Notes: a model not told the origin generated them from the sequence alone. DNA of 64,000 bases from UBA1723 sp045641065 (GCA_045641065.1 JAZUGF010000041.1:22395-86394), one strand, 5' to 3'. Numbered from the stretch's first letter, positions 9,433 to 19,138 are shown. Program-made: numbers and translations.

Positions 9433-10302
9433 ATGAAATTTTTAAAAGGTTTATTGTTTGCATTGCTTTGTGTCGTTTCTATTTGTTCGTGTAAAGACAA
9501 CAAGGAAGATGAAGAAGATGACACTCCGTTTTCAATAGTTCGTAAGTGGTATTTTGAAGATAATACTTCCCATACTTCAGCTATATGGGATTTTTCAGAA
9601 AATACATTTACATACTATTCCTATGACGATATAACGAAAGAAGTGTCGGTTAAAACGGGCAATTATACATTTGATGGTAGAATTTTGAATACCTCTAATG
9701 TTGTTTCGAGAAAAATTGAAAATGATGTTTTCATAACTTGTGATACTATAGGAAGTAAGTCATACAGCGTTTCTATTGTAAGTGAAGATACTCATGGAAT
9801 TCCAGATCTAATTATTGGAGTCTTATATAGTGATTTTGGTCTATGTCAAAGTGCATCATCTGTTGAGAAGAAAATCAAAACTATTGTCGATAACGCAAAG
9901 ACTGACGAAGCTTATGTGCGTACTATGTCTGTTGTCACAGGTGATGAATTATTTGTCAAATTAACAAAAAAGACAAATAATAGTTTAAAGCAAGATTCTT
10001 ACAAAATCTTGGTAAACTCTACATCTATAGATAAAGAAAGTAAGATTGTCAAATTGACAGTGGACAACAAACAGGTTACATTGACTGAAAGCAAACCATG
10101 TTTGGTCTACAGAAACCTTACGACATTTGAAGCACTATCATTGATGGATGCTGCATATTTGTATGAAGATAAATCTATATTAACTTATAGTGTTTTATTA
10201 TACTTGGATGTTGATGCGAATAATCATTTGATATTCACATCTCCAGAATTGTGTTATCCTTACTTTAAGAATGAGAATACAATTGTTGAGTTTGTAAAAT
10301 AA
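9433..10302 (+). CDS. Hypothetical lipoprotein
   Basis: 289 residues with a clear lipoprotein signal (MKFLKGLLFALLCVVSICSC, lipid Cys20) followed by a very acidic linker (KEDEEDD). The next part (WYFEDN...AIWDFSENTFTYYSYD...GNYTFDGRIL) has the strand pattern of lipocalin-like Bacteroidetes lipoproteins. The rest is beta-rich without a motif I recognise. Function unknown. It has its own -7 element and a terminator, so it appears to be a single-gene unit. Codon use is more AT-rich and less regular than in the housekeeping genes that follow. Confidence 0.8.
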   Translation: MKFLKGLLFALLCVVSICSCKDNKEDEEDDTPFSIVRKWYFEDNTSHTSAIWDFSENTFTYYSYDDITKEVSVKTGNYTFDGRILNTSNVVSRKIENDVFITCDTIGSKSYSVSIVSEDTHGIPDLIIGVLYSDFGLCQSASSVEKKIKTIVDNAKTDEAYVRTMSVVTGDELFVKLTKKTNNSLKQDSYKILVNSTSIDKESKIVKLTVDNKQVTLTESKPCLVYRNLTTFEALSLMDAAYLYEDKSILTYSVLLYLDVDANNHLIFTSPELCYPYFKNENTIVEFVK

Positions 10303-10331
10303 TAAATTCAATAGAGAATTAAATCTCTAAT

Positions 10332-10368
10332 AATCCTGAGTGACATTCCGTCGCTCAGGATTTTATTT
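10332..10368 (+). terminator. Terminator after the 289-aa lipoprotein
   Basis: Stem AATCCTGAG / CTCAGGATT with inner GAC/GTC pairs, followed by TTTATTTAT. Confidence 0.8.
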
Positions 10369-10542
10369 ATTAGATAGAGAAAGAAAAAATAAAAATCTCC
10401 GATGAAAATGGGTCTTTTTTCTCATATTGCTTATAACGCACCTTGCCAACGATTGTTGCATCTCAAATTTTAGTTTCTATACATATAAAATAACAGAAAA
10501 AATTGCTATATTCGCTTTCTAAACAACGATTAATTGAACAAT

Positions 10543-10986
10543 ATGGTAGAAGTTGAAATAAAGAGAGTTGGCAAAGATTCCAATAGAGAATTGCCTAAGT
10601 ATGCAACACCTGGGTCGGCAGGCTTTGATTTGTGTGCTTCTATTTCAGCACCTGTTGTGATTGCTCCGGGCGAAAGAAAGCTGATACCTACGGGAATTTC
10701 CATAGCACTTCCAGTTGGATTTGAGGCTCAGGTAAGACCAAGAAGTGGACTTGCTTTGAAGCATGGTATCACGGTACTTAACAGCCCTGGCACTATCGAC
10801 TCTGATTATCGTGGTGAGATAGGCGTTGTTTTGATCAACCATTCTGACGTTGCGTTTACAGTTAATGACGGAGATAGGATAGCTCAGATGGTAGTGGCGA
10901 GATACGAGATTGTCTCATGGAAAGAAGTTAATGAACTTTCCGATACAGAACGTGGAGAAGGCGGTTTCGGCCATACTGGTATTTAA
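10543..10986 (+). CDS. dut: Deoxyuridine 5'-triphosphate nucleotidohydrolase (dUTPase)
   Basis: 147 residues from the ATG at 10543; an in-frame TTG nine bases earlier is less likely. Hydrolyses dUTP to dUMP and pyrophosphate, keeping uracil out of DNA and supplying dTMP synthesis. All five trimeric dUTPase motifs are visible: PGSAGFDL (23-30), RPRSGLA (66-72), the DSDYRGEIG loop (87-95), GDRIAQMV (110-117) and the C-terminal GEGGFGHTG (138-146). It heads a run of same-strand genes (TPR protein, DUF4292 lipoprotein, EnvC-like protein) separated by short gaps. I remember this order as common in Bacteroidales. Confidence 0.96.
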   Translation: MVEVEIKRVGKDSNRELPKYATPGSAGFDLCASISAPVVIAPGERKLIPTGISIALPVGFEAQVRPRSGLALKHGITVLNSPGTIDSDYRGEIGVVLINHSDVAFTVNDGDRIAQMVVARYEIVSWKEVNELSDTERGEGGFGHTGI

Positions 10987-11000
10987 ATTCAGTCGAAGAA

Positions 11001-12758
11001 ATGAAGAAGAACTTATTGATCATATCCTCTCTTTTGTTTTCAATGCTTTCGGCATCGGCATCTAAACCTGCTGTGCAAGATTTAAAGCAGACAGAGTCAA
11101 CATTAGAGTATAGCCTAAAGAATCCAGACGCGGCTTTCAATTTTTACTTCTATGAAGCATTGCGTTATAAGCAGATTCAAAAATATGACAGCTTAATTTA
11201 TTGTCTTGGAAAATGCGAGGAGATCTATCCGATGAATCCTCAGATTCATTTCGAAAAGGCCCGTGTCAACGTGACATATAATCGTCTTCCTGAGGCGATG
11301 CAGGAAATTGAGACTGCAATAAGTCTTGATTCTACAGAGGCGTCATACATTGACATGGCAATGAATTTGTCGTATGAGACTAAGGATTTGACTAAAGCAA
11401 TCCATTATGCGGAGAAACTTCATGCGTTGCGTCCGGATAAGAACTATTATTTGATGACTCTTGCGTCTTTGTATAGTGAAAATCGTCAATCGAAGGAAGC
11501 TCTTGATGCTTTGGATGAGTTGGAAAAACAAGTTGGAATGTCACTTGACATTACTAAATATAAGTTTGCTAACTGGATTGCTGGATTTCATAATTCCAAG
11601 AAGGCGATTGCTGAATATGACAAACTGATTGCTGCTTATCCTGCTGAGGCTGAGTATATTAAAGCAAAAGCAGATGCTTATACATATCTTGGCGACTATA
11701 AGAATACAGAGAAGACACTTCAAAAAGGATTGAAAAAATTGCCTGAAAGTGGGGTATTACGTTACGAGATGTGTATGTATTACATAGCAAAAAAACGTAA
11801 TTTGAAGAAGGCCGACAAGTATCTCGACCCAGTATTGGAGAGCCGTGATATTGAGTATGAGCAGAAAATGGCAGTCCCTGCAACTCTTTGGCTTGACAGT
11901 ACATCACGTCATTTGGTGACTGAGACTCGTCTACGCAAGTTGATAAATATGTATCCTCATGAATCGTCAACATATGCGTTGCTTGTAGATTATCTTTCTG
12001 CTAACAATCGTACGGAGGAGGCATACAATTTGATTGAAAAGAGTCTGGCAGCAGATCCTTATCAAGAGGACATGTGGAATACTTTGATTCTTAAGTATGC
12101 TGTTGACAATAATCTTCCTGCAGTGGAGGAGAATCTAAAGAAAGCCACTACTTATTTCCCTAACAATAGTGATTTCACATATCGTTTGGGAAGACTTTAT
12201 TATTTGAAAGGAGATTCATTAAACGGAGAATCATATTTGCGTAAAGCTGCAGAAATTGCAAAGCCTACTGATTTATATCTTGCTTCAGGAATTCTTGGAG
12301 AGATTGGCGACATCAATATGGCGATGGGTGATACTGTTAAGGCGATGAACGTATATGATGAGGCTCTTGCTTTGAATCCAAGCTCAGTGTCAGTGCTTAA
12401 TAATTATGCTTATATGCTTGCGGTGAAGGGAATGGATTTGGATAAAGCCGAAAGAATGAGTGGAAAGACAGTAAGCGTCGATCCAAATAGTCCTATATTC
12501 CTTGATACTTATGCATGGGTATATTTCAAGAAAGGAGACTATCAGATGGCTCTTCTTTATATAGAGCAAGCGTTGTCAAAGATGGGTGAGGATAATGCAG
12601 AATTGTTGGAGCATTATGCTGATATCTTATACAAGACAGGAAATACAGCTAAAGCTCGTGAACAATGGAACAAAGCTCTTGCCACTTGCGCAAAAACGAA
12701 GATCAAACCATCGGAGAAACTTCAGCAGAAGGCTACGACTGGAATTTATGTAGAATAA
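11001..12758 (+). CDS. Exported tetratricopeptide repeat protein
   Basis: 585 residues with an N-terminal signal (MKKNLLIISSLLFSMLSASASK). The body is a string of TPR helical pairs, for example YGKCEEIYPMNPQIHFEKA-like, AYNLIEKSLAADPYQEDMW, YDEALALNPSSVSVLNNYAYMLA and LDTYAWVYFKKGDYQMALLYIEQAL, the last being the best TPRs (residues ~440-560). It probably acts as a periplasmic or outer-membrane-associated scaffold. Its position between dut and the DUF4292/EnvC genes, 14 bases after dut, suggests co-transcription with an envelope-assembly set. No catalytic domain is seen. Confidence 0.9.
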   Translation: MKKNLLIISSLLFSMLSASASKPAVQDLKQTESTLEYSLKNPDAAFNFYFYEALRYKQIQKYDSLIYCLGKCEEIYPMNPQIHFEKARVNVTYNRLPEAMQEIETAISLDSTEASYIDMAMNLSYETKDLTKAIHYAEKLHALRPDKNYYLMTLASLYSENRQSKEALDALDELEKQVGMSLDITKYKFANWIAGFHNSKKAIAEYDKLIAAYPAEAEYIKAKADAYTYLGDYKNTEKTLQKGLKKLPESGVLRYEMCMYYIAKKRNLKKADKYLDPVLESRDIEYEQKMAVPATLWLDSTSRHLVTETRLRKLINMYPHESSTYALLVDYLSANNRTEEAYNLIEKSLAADPYQEDMWNTLILKYAVDNNLPAVEENLKKATTYFPNNSDFTYRLGRLYYLKGDSLNGESYLRKAAEIAKPTDLYLASGILGEIGDINMAMGDTVKAMNVYDEALALNPSSVSVLNNYAYMLAVKGMDLDKAERMSGKTVSVDPNSPIFLDTYAWVYFKKGDYQMALLYIEQALSKMGEDNAELLEHYADILYKTGNTAKAREQWNKALATCAKTKIKPSEKLQQKATTGIYVE

Positions 12759-12773
12759 AATAACAATGATAAT

Positions 12774-13550
12774 ATGCAGAAAATTGTAAGAATACTTTTA
12801 GCATTGGCGGTGTGCCTGTCAATTTCATCATGTAAATCTAAAAAAGGTGGAGAGTCGTCTGATGATGCTCGTGTTTCGACTAAGAGCGAGGTGTTTAGAA
12901 CCTTAAGTATTGATAAGATGACATTCTCTTTGACTCTTGCTGGCACAGAAATGAATTCATCTGGTTCTATCAGAATTGCACGTGATAGCGTGATTATTTG
13001 TTCTATCATGCCTTTGCCAGGTATGGAATTCTTCAGAATCGCTATCAACAAGCAGGGCGTTATCATGATTAACCGTGTTGATAAGAAGTATGTCTCTGTC
13101 TCTTACGAAGAGATGCGCAAGAAGGGTATGGAGCTTAACTACCAGGCCTTTGAGGCAATGCTTACTAATCGTTTGTTCTTGTATGGAGAGGAATATTTCC
13201 CTAAGGCATCTGATTTCGGAGCAACAGAGATGAATGGTCGTGTCAAGTTGACTCGTACAAAGGGTAATGTGCTTCAGGAGTTTGAATATAACTCTAGCAA
13301 GGAGTTGGCTTCTGGTTCGCTTAGTATAGGATACGATTATTTTACAGAGTGGCGTTATTCTGACTATTTCAATGTGAAAAGCATTAGATTCCCACGTTCA
13401 ACTTACTTGTCAATCAAGAAGGGTAATATAAGACGTGATATCACTATGACAGTTGAGAATATTGAGCTTGATAAGGATAGAAACTTTGAAGTTAAGATAC
13501 CAAGTTCATATCAGAAAATCTCAATGGAGGATTTCTTGAAGACTTATTAA
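12774..13550 (+). CDS. DUF4292 family lipoprotein
   Basis: 258 residues. Lipoprotein signal MQKIVRILLALAVCLSISSC with lipid Cys20. The mature part (RTLSIDKMTFSLTLAGTEMNSSGSIRI...DSVIICSIMPLPGMEFFRIAI...) is the DUF4292 pattern, a Bacteroidetes family related in fold to LolA/LolB-like lipoprotein carriers; that relation is inference. It lies 15 bases after the TPR gene and 26 bases before the EnvC-like gene, a typical neighbourhood for this family. Confidence 0.88.
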   Translation: MQKIVRILLALAVCLSISSCKSKKGGESSDDARVSTKSEVFRTLSIDKMTFSLTLAGTEMNSSGSIRIARDSVIICSIMPLPGMEFFRIAINKQGVIMINRVDKKYVSVSYEEMRKKGMELNYQAFEAMLTNRLFLYGEEYFPKASDFGATEMNGRVKLTRTKGNVLQEFEYNSSKELASGSLSIGYDYFTEWRYSDYFNVKSIRFPRSTYLSIKKGNIRRDITMTVENIELDKDRNFEVKIPSSYQKISMEDFLKTY

Positions 13551-13576
13551 TCTGATAATTAAGTCAAGGAGACGCG

Positions 13577-14893
13577 ATGTTTCACGGATGTAGCAAGACG
13601 ATAGTAAAAGTTATGTTGGCACTTATAGTGGGTGTTGGCATATCTTCGTCTACTCCTTCGTGGAGTCAGAAAAAGACATCGCAGTCTGCTAAAACCAAAA
13701 CGACCAAGACTTCTGCTAAGTCTACTTCCAAGACCTCTAAAAGTATCAACTCTCTGAAGAATGAGCAGGAGAAGGTACAGAAGAATCTGAAGCGAACTCA
13801 GGATAGTTTGAAAAACACTCAGCTATCTACAAAGAAAGCTTTACGTGAGGTTTCTCGTCTTGATCAAGGAATTGAAGAGAGAACCAAGATGATACAAAAT
13901 AAGAATGAGGAGATTTTGACACTTCAGGATCATATCTCAACTCTTGAAAAAGACATTCTTAGATTGGAACTTGAGTATGCAAGCAACAAAGACAAATATG
14001 TTGACTTGATCTATCATGCATACGTCAAGAACTCGTCATACAGCAAATTGATGTTTGTCTTATCAGCTGAATCATTCGGACAGGCTTACAGACGATTCCG
14101 TTATATTCAGAATTTTGCGAGTCTACGTAAAACGCATGCGGAGGAGATTGTAAAAAACAGGGATGAGTTGGTGGCTAAACGATCGGAATTATCTGATCAA
14201 AAGTCACAGTCGACACTTCTTGTGCAAGAACGTGAGGCTGAAAATCAGAAGTTGATTGAGGAGAAGGAACAGCAGAACCGTCTACTTCAATCCTTGAAAA
14301 ATAAGGAGAAAGAGTTTGCAGCTGAACTTGAAAAGCAGCAAGCCGCAGCTGAAAAACTTGATCAGCGTATCAAGGAGTTGATTGAGAAAGAGGCGGAGGA
14401 AGCGGCAAAACGAATGGCTAAGAAAACCGATGAAAAAGCCCAAAAACAGGTTAAAACAGAAAATACTGCTTTTGAAGCTTCAAAAGGAACGTTGCCATCT
14501 CCACTTCCAGGGTCACACATAACAGGAAGATTTGGACCACAGTTCCACCCAGTATTGCGTCATGTGAAGACCAACAACAAAGGAGTATATTGTACATCTG
14601 AAGCAGGTGCTGTAGCAAAGGCAGTTTATGAAGGAGAGGTCACTCAATTATTCTCTGTGCCTGGTAGCAACACAGCGGTCATTGTACGACATGGAAATTA
14701 TCTTTCTGTCTACTCTAATTTAACTAAGATATTTGTTAGAAAGGGACAAAAAGTATATGCTGGAGACAGAATAGGTAACGTCTATGAGGATGAAAATGAT
14801 GATAACAAAACAACACTTTTCTTCCAGATATGGAAAGAGAAAGAGTTGCAGAATCCAGAAGAATGGATAAAAGGTTGGAAAAGAAAACAATAG
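13577..14893 (+). CDS. EnvC-like murein hydrolase activator with degenerate LytM domain
   Basis: 438 residues: an N-terminal export signal, a Lys/Ser/Thr-rich segment, a long coiled coil (about residues 55-290), then an M23/LytM fold at about 312-430. The zinc motifs of active M23 peptidases are missing. Where HxGxD is expected the sequence reads NNKGVY, and where YxH is expected it reads SVYSNL; only the HG of VIVRHGNYLS remains. This matches EnvC/NlpD-type activators, which have lost catalysis and switch on amidases at the division septum. I therefore call it an activator rather than an endopeptidase. It overlaps in sequence space with the upstream part of the next long frame, but that gene's real start is 14923. 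Confidence 0.88.
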   Translation: MFHGCSKTIVKVMLALIVGVGISSSTPSWSQKKTSQSAKTKTTKTSAKSTSKTSKSINSLKNEQEKVQKNLKRTQDSLKNTQLSTKKALREVSRLDQGIEERTKMIQNKNEEILTLQDHISTLEKDILRLELEYASNKDKYVDLIYHAYVKNSSYSKLMFVLSAESFGQAYRRFRYIQNFASLRKTHAEEIVKNRDELVAKRSELSDQKSQSTLLVQEREAENQKLIEEKEQQNRLLQSLKNKEKEFAAELEKQQAAAEKLDQRIKELIEKEAEEAAKRMAKKTDEKAQKQVKTENTAFEASKGTLPSPLPGSHITGRFGPQFHPVLRHVKTNNKGVYCTSEAGAVAKAVYEGEVTQLFSVPGSNTAVIVRHGNYLSVYSNLTKIFVRKGQKVYAGDRIGNVYEDENDDNKTTLFFQIWKEKELQNPEEWIKGWKRKQ

Positions 14894-14922
14894 AAAATGA
14901 TAACAATGAAAAAGATTTAAGT

Positions 14923-15936
14923 ATGGAGCAACAAAACAACAACGAAGAATTAGATTTAGTTTGGCTATTCAAGGCCTTCTTTACAAAATGCGGAGAAGCG
15001 AAAGATTGGTTTAAGACAAAAGTTAGACATGCATTACGTTTCGCTTGGAGAAAAAAAATGGCTTTGACAATTGCTTTCATATTAGGTATTGGCGGAGGTA
15101 TTTTCCAGAGTATTTGGGAAAACTATTATACTAAATATACGCTAGAGTCATTGGTATTCTTGAAATCTACAAGTGCAGATGTCTGCGATGACCTTTTGGA
15201 ATCGTTGAATTTGTTCTGTAAGAAGAGAAATTATACAAAGGTGGCTGAAATGATGGGAATGGTTGATGAGAATGGAGTAGCCACAAAGGAGGGTATAGCT
15301 GCAGTCTCTAAACTAAAGAAAGTAAATACATATTTCTGGATTGATGACCGTCATAGTGGTGCTCCGACAGAGGTTGATAAGAAAGACAGATATCTAAAGG
15401 ATACATCTGTTGTCAGAATCTATGATAGATTGCAAATAGAGATTGTGACATCTCATCTTCCTGTTGTTGATACTATTAAATATGGTTTGATACATTATCT
15501 TTCAACTAATGAGGAGGTCAAGAGAAATTATGATTCAAGACAAGAGATGCTAAGAAAGATGATTGTTCAGTATAATGCTGAGGCAGGAGTGCTAGATTCA
15601 TTGCGTCGACAGGAGTATTTTTCTGAGTTGAATAGAAAGAAGACTATGCAGATTGATGGTCCGATGATTGTATCCGAGAGTAACCGTCAGTTGTTCCATG
15701 ATGATATCCTTAAATTGAAGAATAAGAGTTTCGACTGTGAGATTGAGTTGCAGAAGAAGGTAGCCAGTGTATATTTCAACCGTGATTTCGCTATCACAAG
15801 CACATCACCTAAAGTTTTGACCTTGTCGTTGATTTATGGTGCTATTGTATTCGTAATTGTTTTCATTATTCTAGGAATCATTCATAAGAGCAGATCAATC
15901 AAGCATTATCTTGAATCTGATGACGAGGATTATTAA
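14923..15936 (+). CDS. Wzz/chain-length-determinant-like inner-membrane protein
   Basis: 337 residues if started at ATG 14923 (MEQQNNNEELDLVWLFKAF). A longer in-frame reading from 14830 would overlap the EnvC-like gene and gives a highly charged, unlikely N-terminus. There is one membrane segment near residues 45-65 (ALTIAFILGIGGGIFQSIW) and one near the C-terminus (LTLSLIYGAIVFVIVFIILG), with a ~240-residue extracytoplasmic helical region between them. This two-helix layout is that of Wzz-type polysaccharide co-polymerases. The proline-rich motif near TM2 is weak, so the assignment rests on topology. Confidence 0.75.
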   Translation: MEQQNNNEELDLVWLFKAFFTKCGEAKDWFKTKVRHALRFAWRKKMALTIAFILGIGGGIFQSIWENYYTKYTLESLVFLKSTSADVCDDLLESLNLFCKKRNYTKVAEMMGMVDENGVATKEGIAAVSKLKKVNTYFWIDDRHSGAPTEVDKKDRYLKDTSVVRIYDRLQIEIVTSHLPVVDTIKYGLIHYLSTNEEVKRNYDSRQEMLRKMIVQYNAEAGVLDSLRRQEYFSELNRKKTMQIDGPMIVSESNRQLFHDDILKLKNKSFDCEIELQKKVASVYFNRDFAITSTSPKVLTLSLIYGAIVFVIVFIILGIIHKSRSIKHYLESDDEDY

Positions 15937-15952
15937 TTGAATATATTAAGAG

Positions 15953-17017
15953 ATGAATCAAAAAGTATATATTACAAAGAATCTTGTAGAAGATTTGCGT
16001 AAGGAATGCGACGGGCGTGCTGTAAATGGAGTTTTTATATTGGTAGACGAGAACACTAGTAAACTTTGTTTACCAGCTTTGATGAAAGATGATTTCTTCA
16101 GCAAGGTGACTGTGATAGAAATAAAAGCTACTGATGATAACAAGACTTTGGAAAGTCTTGCAAGTGTTTGGACTGCATTACAAAAGGGTGGTGCAACAAG
16201 AAAGTCGCTTTTGATCAATTTAGGAGGTGGAATGGTCACAGACCTAGGAGGTTTTGCTGCTTCTACATTCAAAAGAGGTATGGAGTATGTAAATGTTCCT
16301 ACTACTTTACTTGGAGCTGTTGACGCTGCTGTAGGTGGGAAAACAGGTATCAATTTCGGTGGATTGAAAAATGAGATTGGAGTAATCAACTCAAGTAAGA
16401 GTGTGGTGATCAATGCCGATTTCTTCCGTACACTTGATGCCGAGAATCTTCGTTCAGGTTATGCTGAGATGATCAAGCATGGTTTGATATCTGACAATAA
16501 GATTTGGAAAGATACAATCTCGTTTGATTTGGATAATGTTGATTACAATCGTTTGTCTGAATTACTTCTTGAGTCTATTTCAGTCAAGGAGAAGGTTGTA
16601 GCCATTGATCCAACAGAGAAAGGACTAAGAAAAGTATTGAATTTCGGACACACAGTAGGTCATGCATTTGAGAGCTATGCTATGGAGATAGGAGATGCCA
16701 AACTTCATGGTTATGCTGTAGCATGGGGTATGATTTCTGAACTTTATCTTTCATATAAGCTTCTTGGTTTCCCTAAAGAAACATTGTCGACTGCAGTCAG
16801 AATGATTAAGGAGAATTATGGTGCATTACCTGTAAAGTGCGACGTTTATGATCATCTTTATGAATTGATGACTCATGATAAGAAGAATGAGGGCGACGGA
16901 AGAATTCTATTCTCTTTGCTTAAAAATATCGGTGAAATTGAGATAAATGTTGCTGTTTCAAAGAAAGATATTCTTGATTCACTTGATTTTTATAGAGAGA
17001 CAGTAGGTCTAGCTTAA
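15953..17017 (+). CDS. aroB: 3-dehydroquinate synthase
   Basis: 354 residues, normal length. Converts DAHP to 3-dehydroquinate in the shikimate pathway using NAD and a divalent metal. Visible: the NAD-binding GGGMVTDLGGF (91-101), VPTTLLGAVDAAVGGKTGIN (115-134), and the metal ligands Glu172 (GYAEMIKHG), His233 (NFGHTVGHAFE) and His252 (LHGYAVAWGM). The next gene but for a repeat is aroA, so two shikimate steps are adjacent. Confidence 0.97.
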   Translation: MNQKVYITKNLVEDLRKECDGRAVNGVFILVDENTSKLCLPALMKDDFFSKVTVIEIKATDDNKTLESLASVWTALQKGGATRKSLLINLGGGMVTDLGGFAASTFKRGMEYVNVPTTLLGAVDAAVGGKTGINFGGLKNEIGVINSSKSVVINADFFRTLDAENLRSGYAEMIKHGLISDNKIWKDTISFDLDNVDYNRLSELLLESISVKEKVVAIDPTEKGLRKVLNFGHTVGHAFESYAMEIGDAKLHGYAVAWGMISELYLSYKLLGFPKETLSTAVRMIKENYGALPVKCDVYDHLYELMTHDKKNEGDGRILFSLLKNIGEIEINVAVSKKDILDSLDFYRETVGLA

Positions 17018-17038
17018 ATAATCTGTTGTTTAATTGAT

Positions 17039-17101
17039 GAGGATTGCAAAGGACTGAACGTCCTTGCTCATTCCCTCTTAGCGAGCCCGTAAGGGTGAGC
17101 G
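17039..17101 (+). repeat. Dispersed two-hairpin repeat, copy A
   Basis: Begins GAGGATTG 22 bases after the aroB stop. Hairpin 1 is AAGGAC-TGAAC-GTCCTT. Hairpin 2 is GCGAGCCC-GTAA-GGGTGAGC with a GNRA-type loop and a tandem A-G/G-A step. It belongs to a family with copies at 21388-21454, 35131-35190 and 40988-41050 and is the most diverged in its first half. Confidence 0.8.
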
Positions 17102-17123
17102 TCATTAATTTGCATTTTTACAA

Positions 17124-18356
17124 ATGAGTTATAAGATTGAGTATAGCCCTAAAGGAAAGATTTCTGGAAGATTTGAGTTGCCAGCGTCAAAAAGTATCAG
17201 CAACCGAGTGCTTATCATCAACGCACTTTCTGGAAGCAGCAAGAGTGTTGAGAATCTAGCAAAGTGTGATGATACAGATGTGATGGTGAAAGCATTAACT
17301 TCTGATTCACACCTTGTGGATATTGGAGCAGCTGGAACTTCAATGCGTTTCCTTACTGCATATTTGAGTATTCAACCTGGAGAGTGGACAATTACTGGTT
17401 CACAGAGAATGAAGGAGCGTCCTATTCAGATACTTGTTGATGCTTTGCGATCAATAGGTGCTGATATTGAATATGCAGAAAATGAAGGCTTTCCACCGTT
17501 GAAAATTAGAGGAAAGGAGATTGAAGGAGGAGATGTTGAGATAGACGGAAGTGTAAGCAGCCAGTATATATCAGCGTTGATGATGATTGCACCAATGTTG
17601 AAGAAAGGTTTGCGTATTCATTTGTTGAATGGAGTAGCATCAGTGCCGTATATCAATCTTACTTTATGGATTATGAACCAGTTTGGAGCTGATGCTTCAT
17701 TTTCTGGTAACGTGATTGAGGTAAAACCAACAAGATACAAGCCAATAGATTATATAGTTGAATCGGATTGGACAGGTGCTTCTTACTGGTTTCAGATTGC
17801 AGCTTTGGCAGATGTTGACGAAATTTTCCTTCCTGCACTATTTGAAAAGACAATGCAAGGTGACGGTGTGTTAGGAGATATTTTCTCACATTTAGGCGTT
17901 TCTACCGTGTTTGTTGATGGAGGAGTAAAACTTCGTAAGTCAGCAACTAAAAACGAGACTGACTTATTTGAGTGGGATTTCATTGATTGTCCAGACTTGG
18001 CTCAAACAGTAGTAGTTACTTGTTGTGTGTTGAATCGCAAGTTTAGATTCAAAGGATTGAAGAGCCTAAAGATTAAAGAGACAAACAGAATCCTCGCACT
18101 ACAACAGGAGTTAAAGAAATTTGGCTACATACTAACAGAACCTGCTGAAGGTGAGTTGGCATGGACTGGTGAAAAATGCGATGAAAACGCAAATATTGCC
18201 GTCGATACTTATAAAGATCACCGAATGGCAATGGCATTTGCACCGATTGTATTATGTCATGCACCATTTGTAGTGAATGAGCCAGAGGTTGTCTCAAAAT
18301 CTTATCCAGATTATTGGAAAGAGTTTGGAAAGATCGCAGGTGTTAAGATTGAATAA
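17124..18356 (+). CDS. aroA: 3-phosphoshikimate 1-carboxyvinyltransferase (EPSP synthase)
   Basis: 410 residues, slightly short but complete for a Bacteroidetes enzyme. Joins phosphoenolpyruvate to shikimate-3-phosphate. Visible: LPASKSISNRVL (Lys23, Ser24, Arg28 bind substrate), GAAGTSMRFLTAYL (phosphate/PEP site), SSQYISALMM, and YKDHRMAMAFAP near the C-terminus (conserved Asp-His-Arg). It follows aroB on the same strand with the dispersed repeat between them. A canonical promoter between the two was not seen, so they may share a transcript. Confidence 0.96.
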   Translation: MSYKIEYSPKGKISGRFELPASKSISNRVLIINALSGSSKSVENLAKCDDTDVMVKALTSDSHLVDIGAAGTSMRFLTAYLSIQPGEWTITGSQRMKERPIQILVDALRSIGADIEYAENEGFPPLKIRGKEIEGGDVEIDGSVSSQYISALMMIAPMLKKGLRIHLLNGVASVPYINLTLWIMNQFGADASFSGNVIEVKPTRYKPIDYIVESDWTGASYWFQIAALADVDEIFLPALFEKTMQGDGVLGDIFSHLGVSTVFVDGGVKLRKSATKNETDLFEWDFIDCPDLAQTVVVTCCVLNRKFRFKGLKSLKIKETNRILALQQELKKFGYILTEPAEGELAWTGEKCDENANIAVDTYKDHRMAMAFAPIVLCHAPFVVNEPEVVSKSYPDYWKEFGKIAGVKIE

Positions 18357-18362
18357 TTTTTC

Positions 18363-18398
18363 TCATTTAGCATTTATAATTCATCATTTAGCATTTAT
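18363..18398. repeat. Short AT-rich repeat, site 1
   Basis: Two direct copies of TCATTTAGCATTTAT (18363-18377 and 18384-18398) lie just after the aroA stop. Related sequences occur at 57416-57448 and, inverted, at 63828-63857. Confidence 0.65.
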
Positions 18399-18460
18399 TT
18401 TGTGTTGCATAGCAATAAAAAAAGAGAGCTTGATATTTCATTAGAACAAAAACCATTTAG

Positions 18461-18468
18461 TACCTTTG
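18461..18468 (+). promoter_or_regulatory. -7 element for pyrE
   Basis: TACCTTTG matches TAnnTTTG exactly, 31 bases before the pyrE ATG. The -33 element is poor (TTC about 20 bases upstream). Confidence 0.55.
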
Positions 18469-18499
18469 TGACATAAATTGTAAAAAATAGTGAGAAATT

Positions 18500-19132
18500 A
18501 TGAAGAGCGTTGAAAATTTGGTAGCTGAAAAGCTTTTGAAGGTAAAGGCAATTAAGGTACAACCTTCTAACCCATTCACATGGGCAAGTGGTTGGAAATC
18601 CCCAATATACTGTGACAACAGAAAGACTTTGTCTTATCCTGATGTCCGTACACTAATCAAGATTGAGATCGCAAGAATTATCCGTGAGACATACGATGAT
18701 GTAGATGTAGTTGCTGGTGTTGCGACAGGTGCAATCGCACAGGGAGCAATGGTAGCTGACGAACTAGGTTTGCCATTCGTATATGTACGTTCGGCACCGA
18801 AGGATCACGGTTTGGAGAACCTTATCGAGGGTGACATCAAGCCAGGTCAGAAGGTAGTCGTTGTTGAGGATTTGATCTCAACAGGTGGTAGCTCATTGAA
18901 GGCAGTTGAGGCACTTCGTAAGGATGGTTGCGAGGTTGTAGGTATGGTTGCAATCTTCACATATGGATTCCCTCTAGCAGAGCAGAAGTTTGCTGAGGCA
19001 GGTGTTCAGCTTACAACATTGTCTAACTATGAGGCAGTATTGTCACACTTGGTTGAGACTGATTACATCACTGAGTCTGACCGTACTACTTTGCAGGAGT
19101 GGAGAAAAGATCCAGCTAACTGGAAGATCTAA
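18500..19132 (+). CDS. pyrE: Orotate phosphoribosyltransferase
   Basis: 210 residues. Converts orotate and PRPP to orotidine 5'-phosphate in pyrimidine synthesis. The type I phosphoribosyltransferase PRPP motif VVVVEDLISTGGSSLKA is present, with the catalytic-loop Lys/His stretch (RSAPKDHGLENLIEG) ahead of it and FTWASGWKSPIYCDNR near the N-terminus, all as in PyrE. It is followed after 6 bases by the SRPBCC gene, so the two are likely co-transcribed. Confidence 0.96.
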   Translation: MKSVENLVAEKLLKVKAIKVQPSNPFTWASGWKSPIYCDNRKTLSYPDVRTLIKIEIARIIRETYDDVDVVAGVATGAIAQGAMVADELGLPFVYVRSAPKDHGLENLIEGDIKPGQKVVVVEDLISTGGSSLKAVEALRKDGCEVVGMVAIFTYGFPLAEQKFAEAGVQLTTLSNYEAVLSHLVETDYITESDRTTLQEWRKDPANWKI

Positions 19133-19138
19133 TTGAAT

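Noticed and set aside
14830..14922. Extended N-terminus for the Wzz-like protein
   Set aside because: It overlaps the EnvC-like gene by 64 bases and gives a highly charged, non-homologous leader; ATG 14923 is more sensible.
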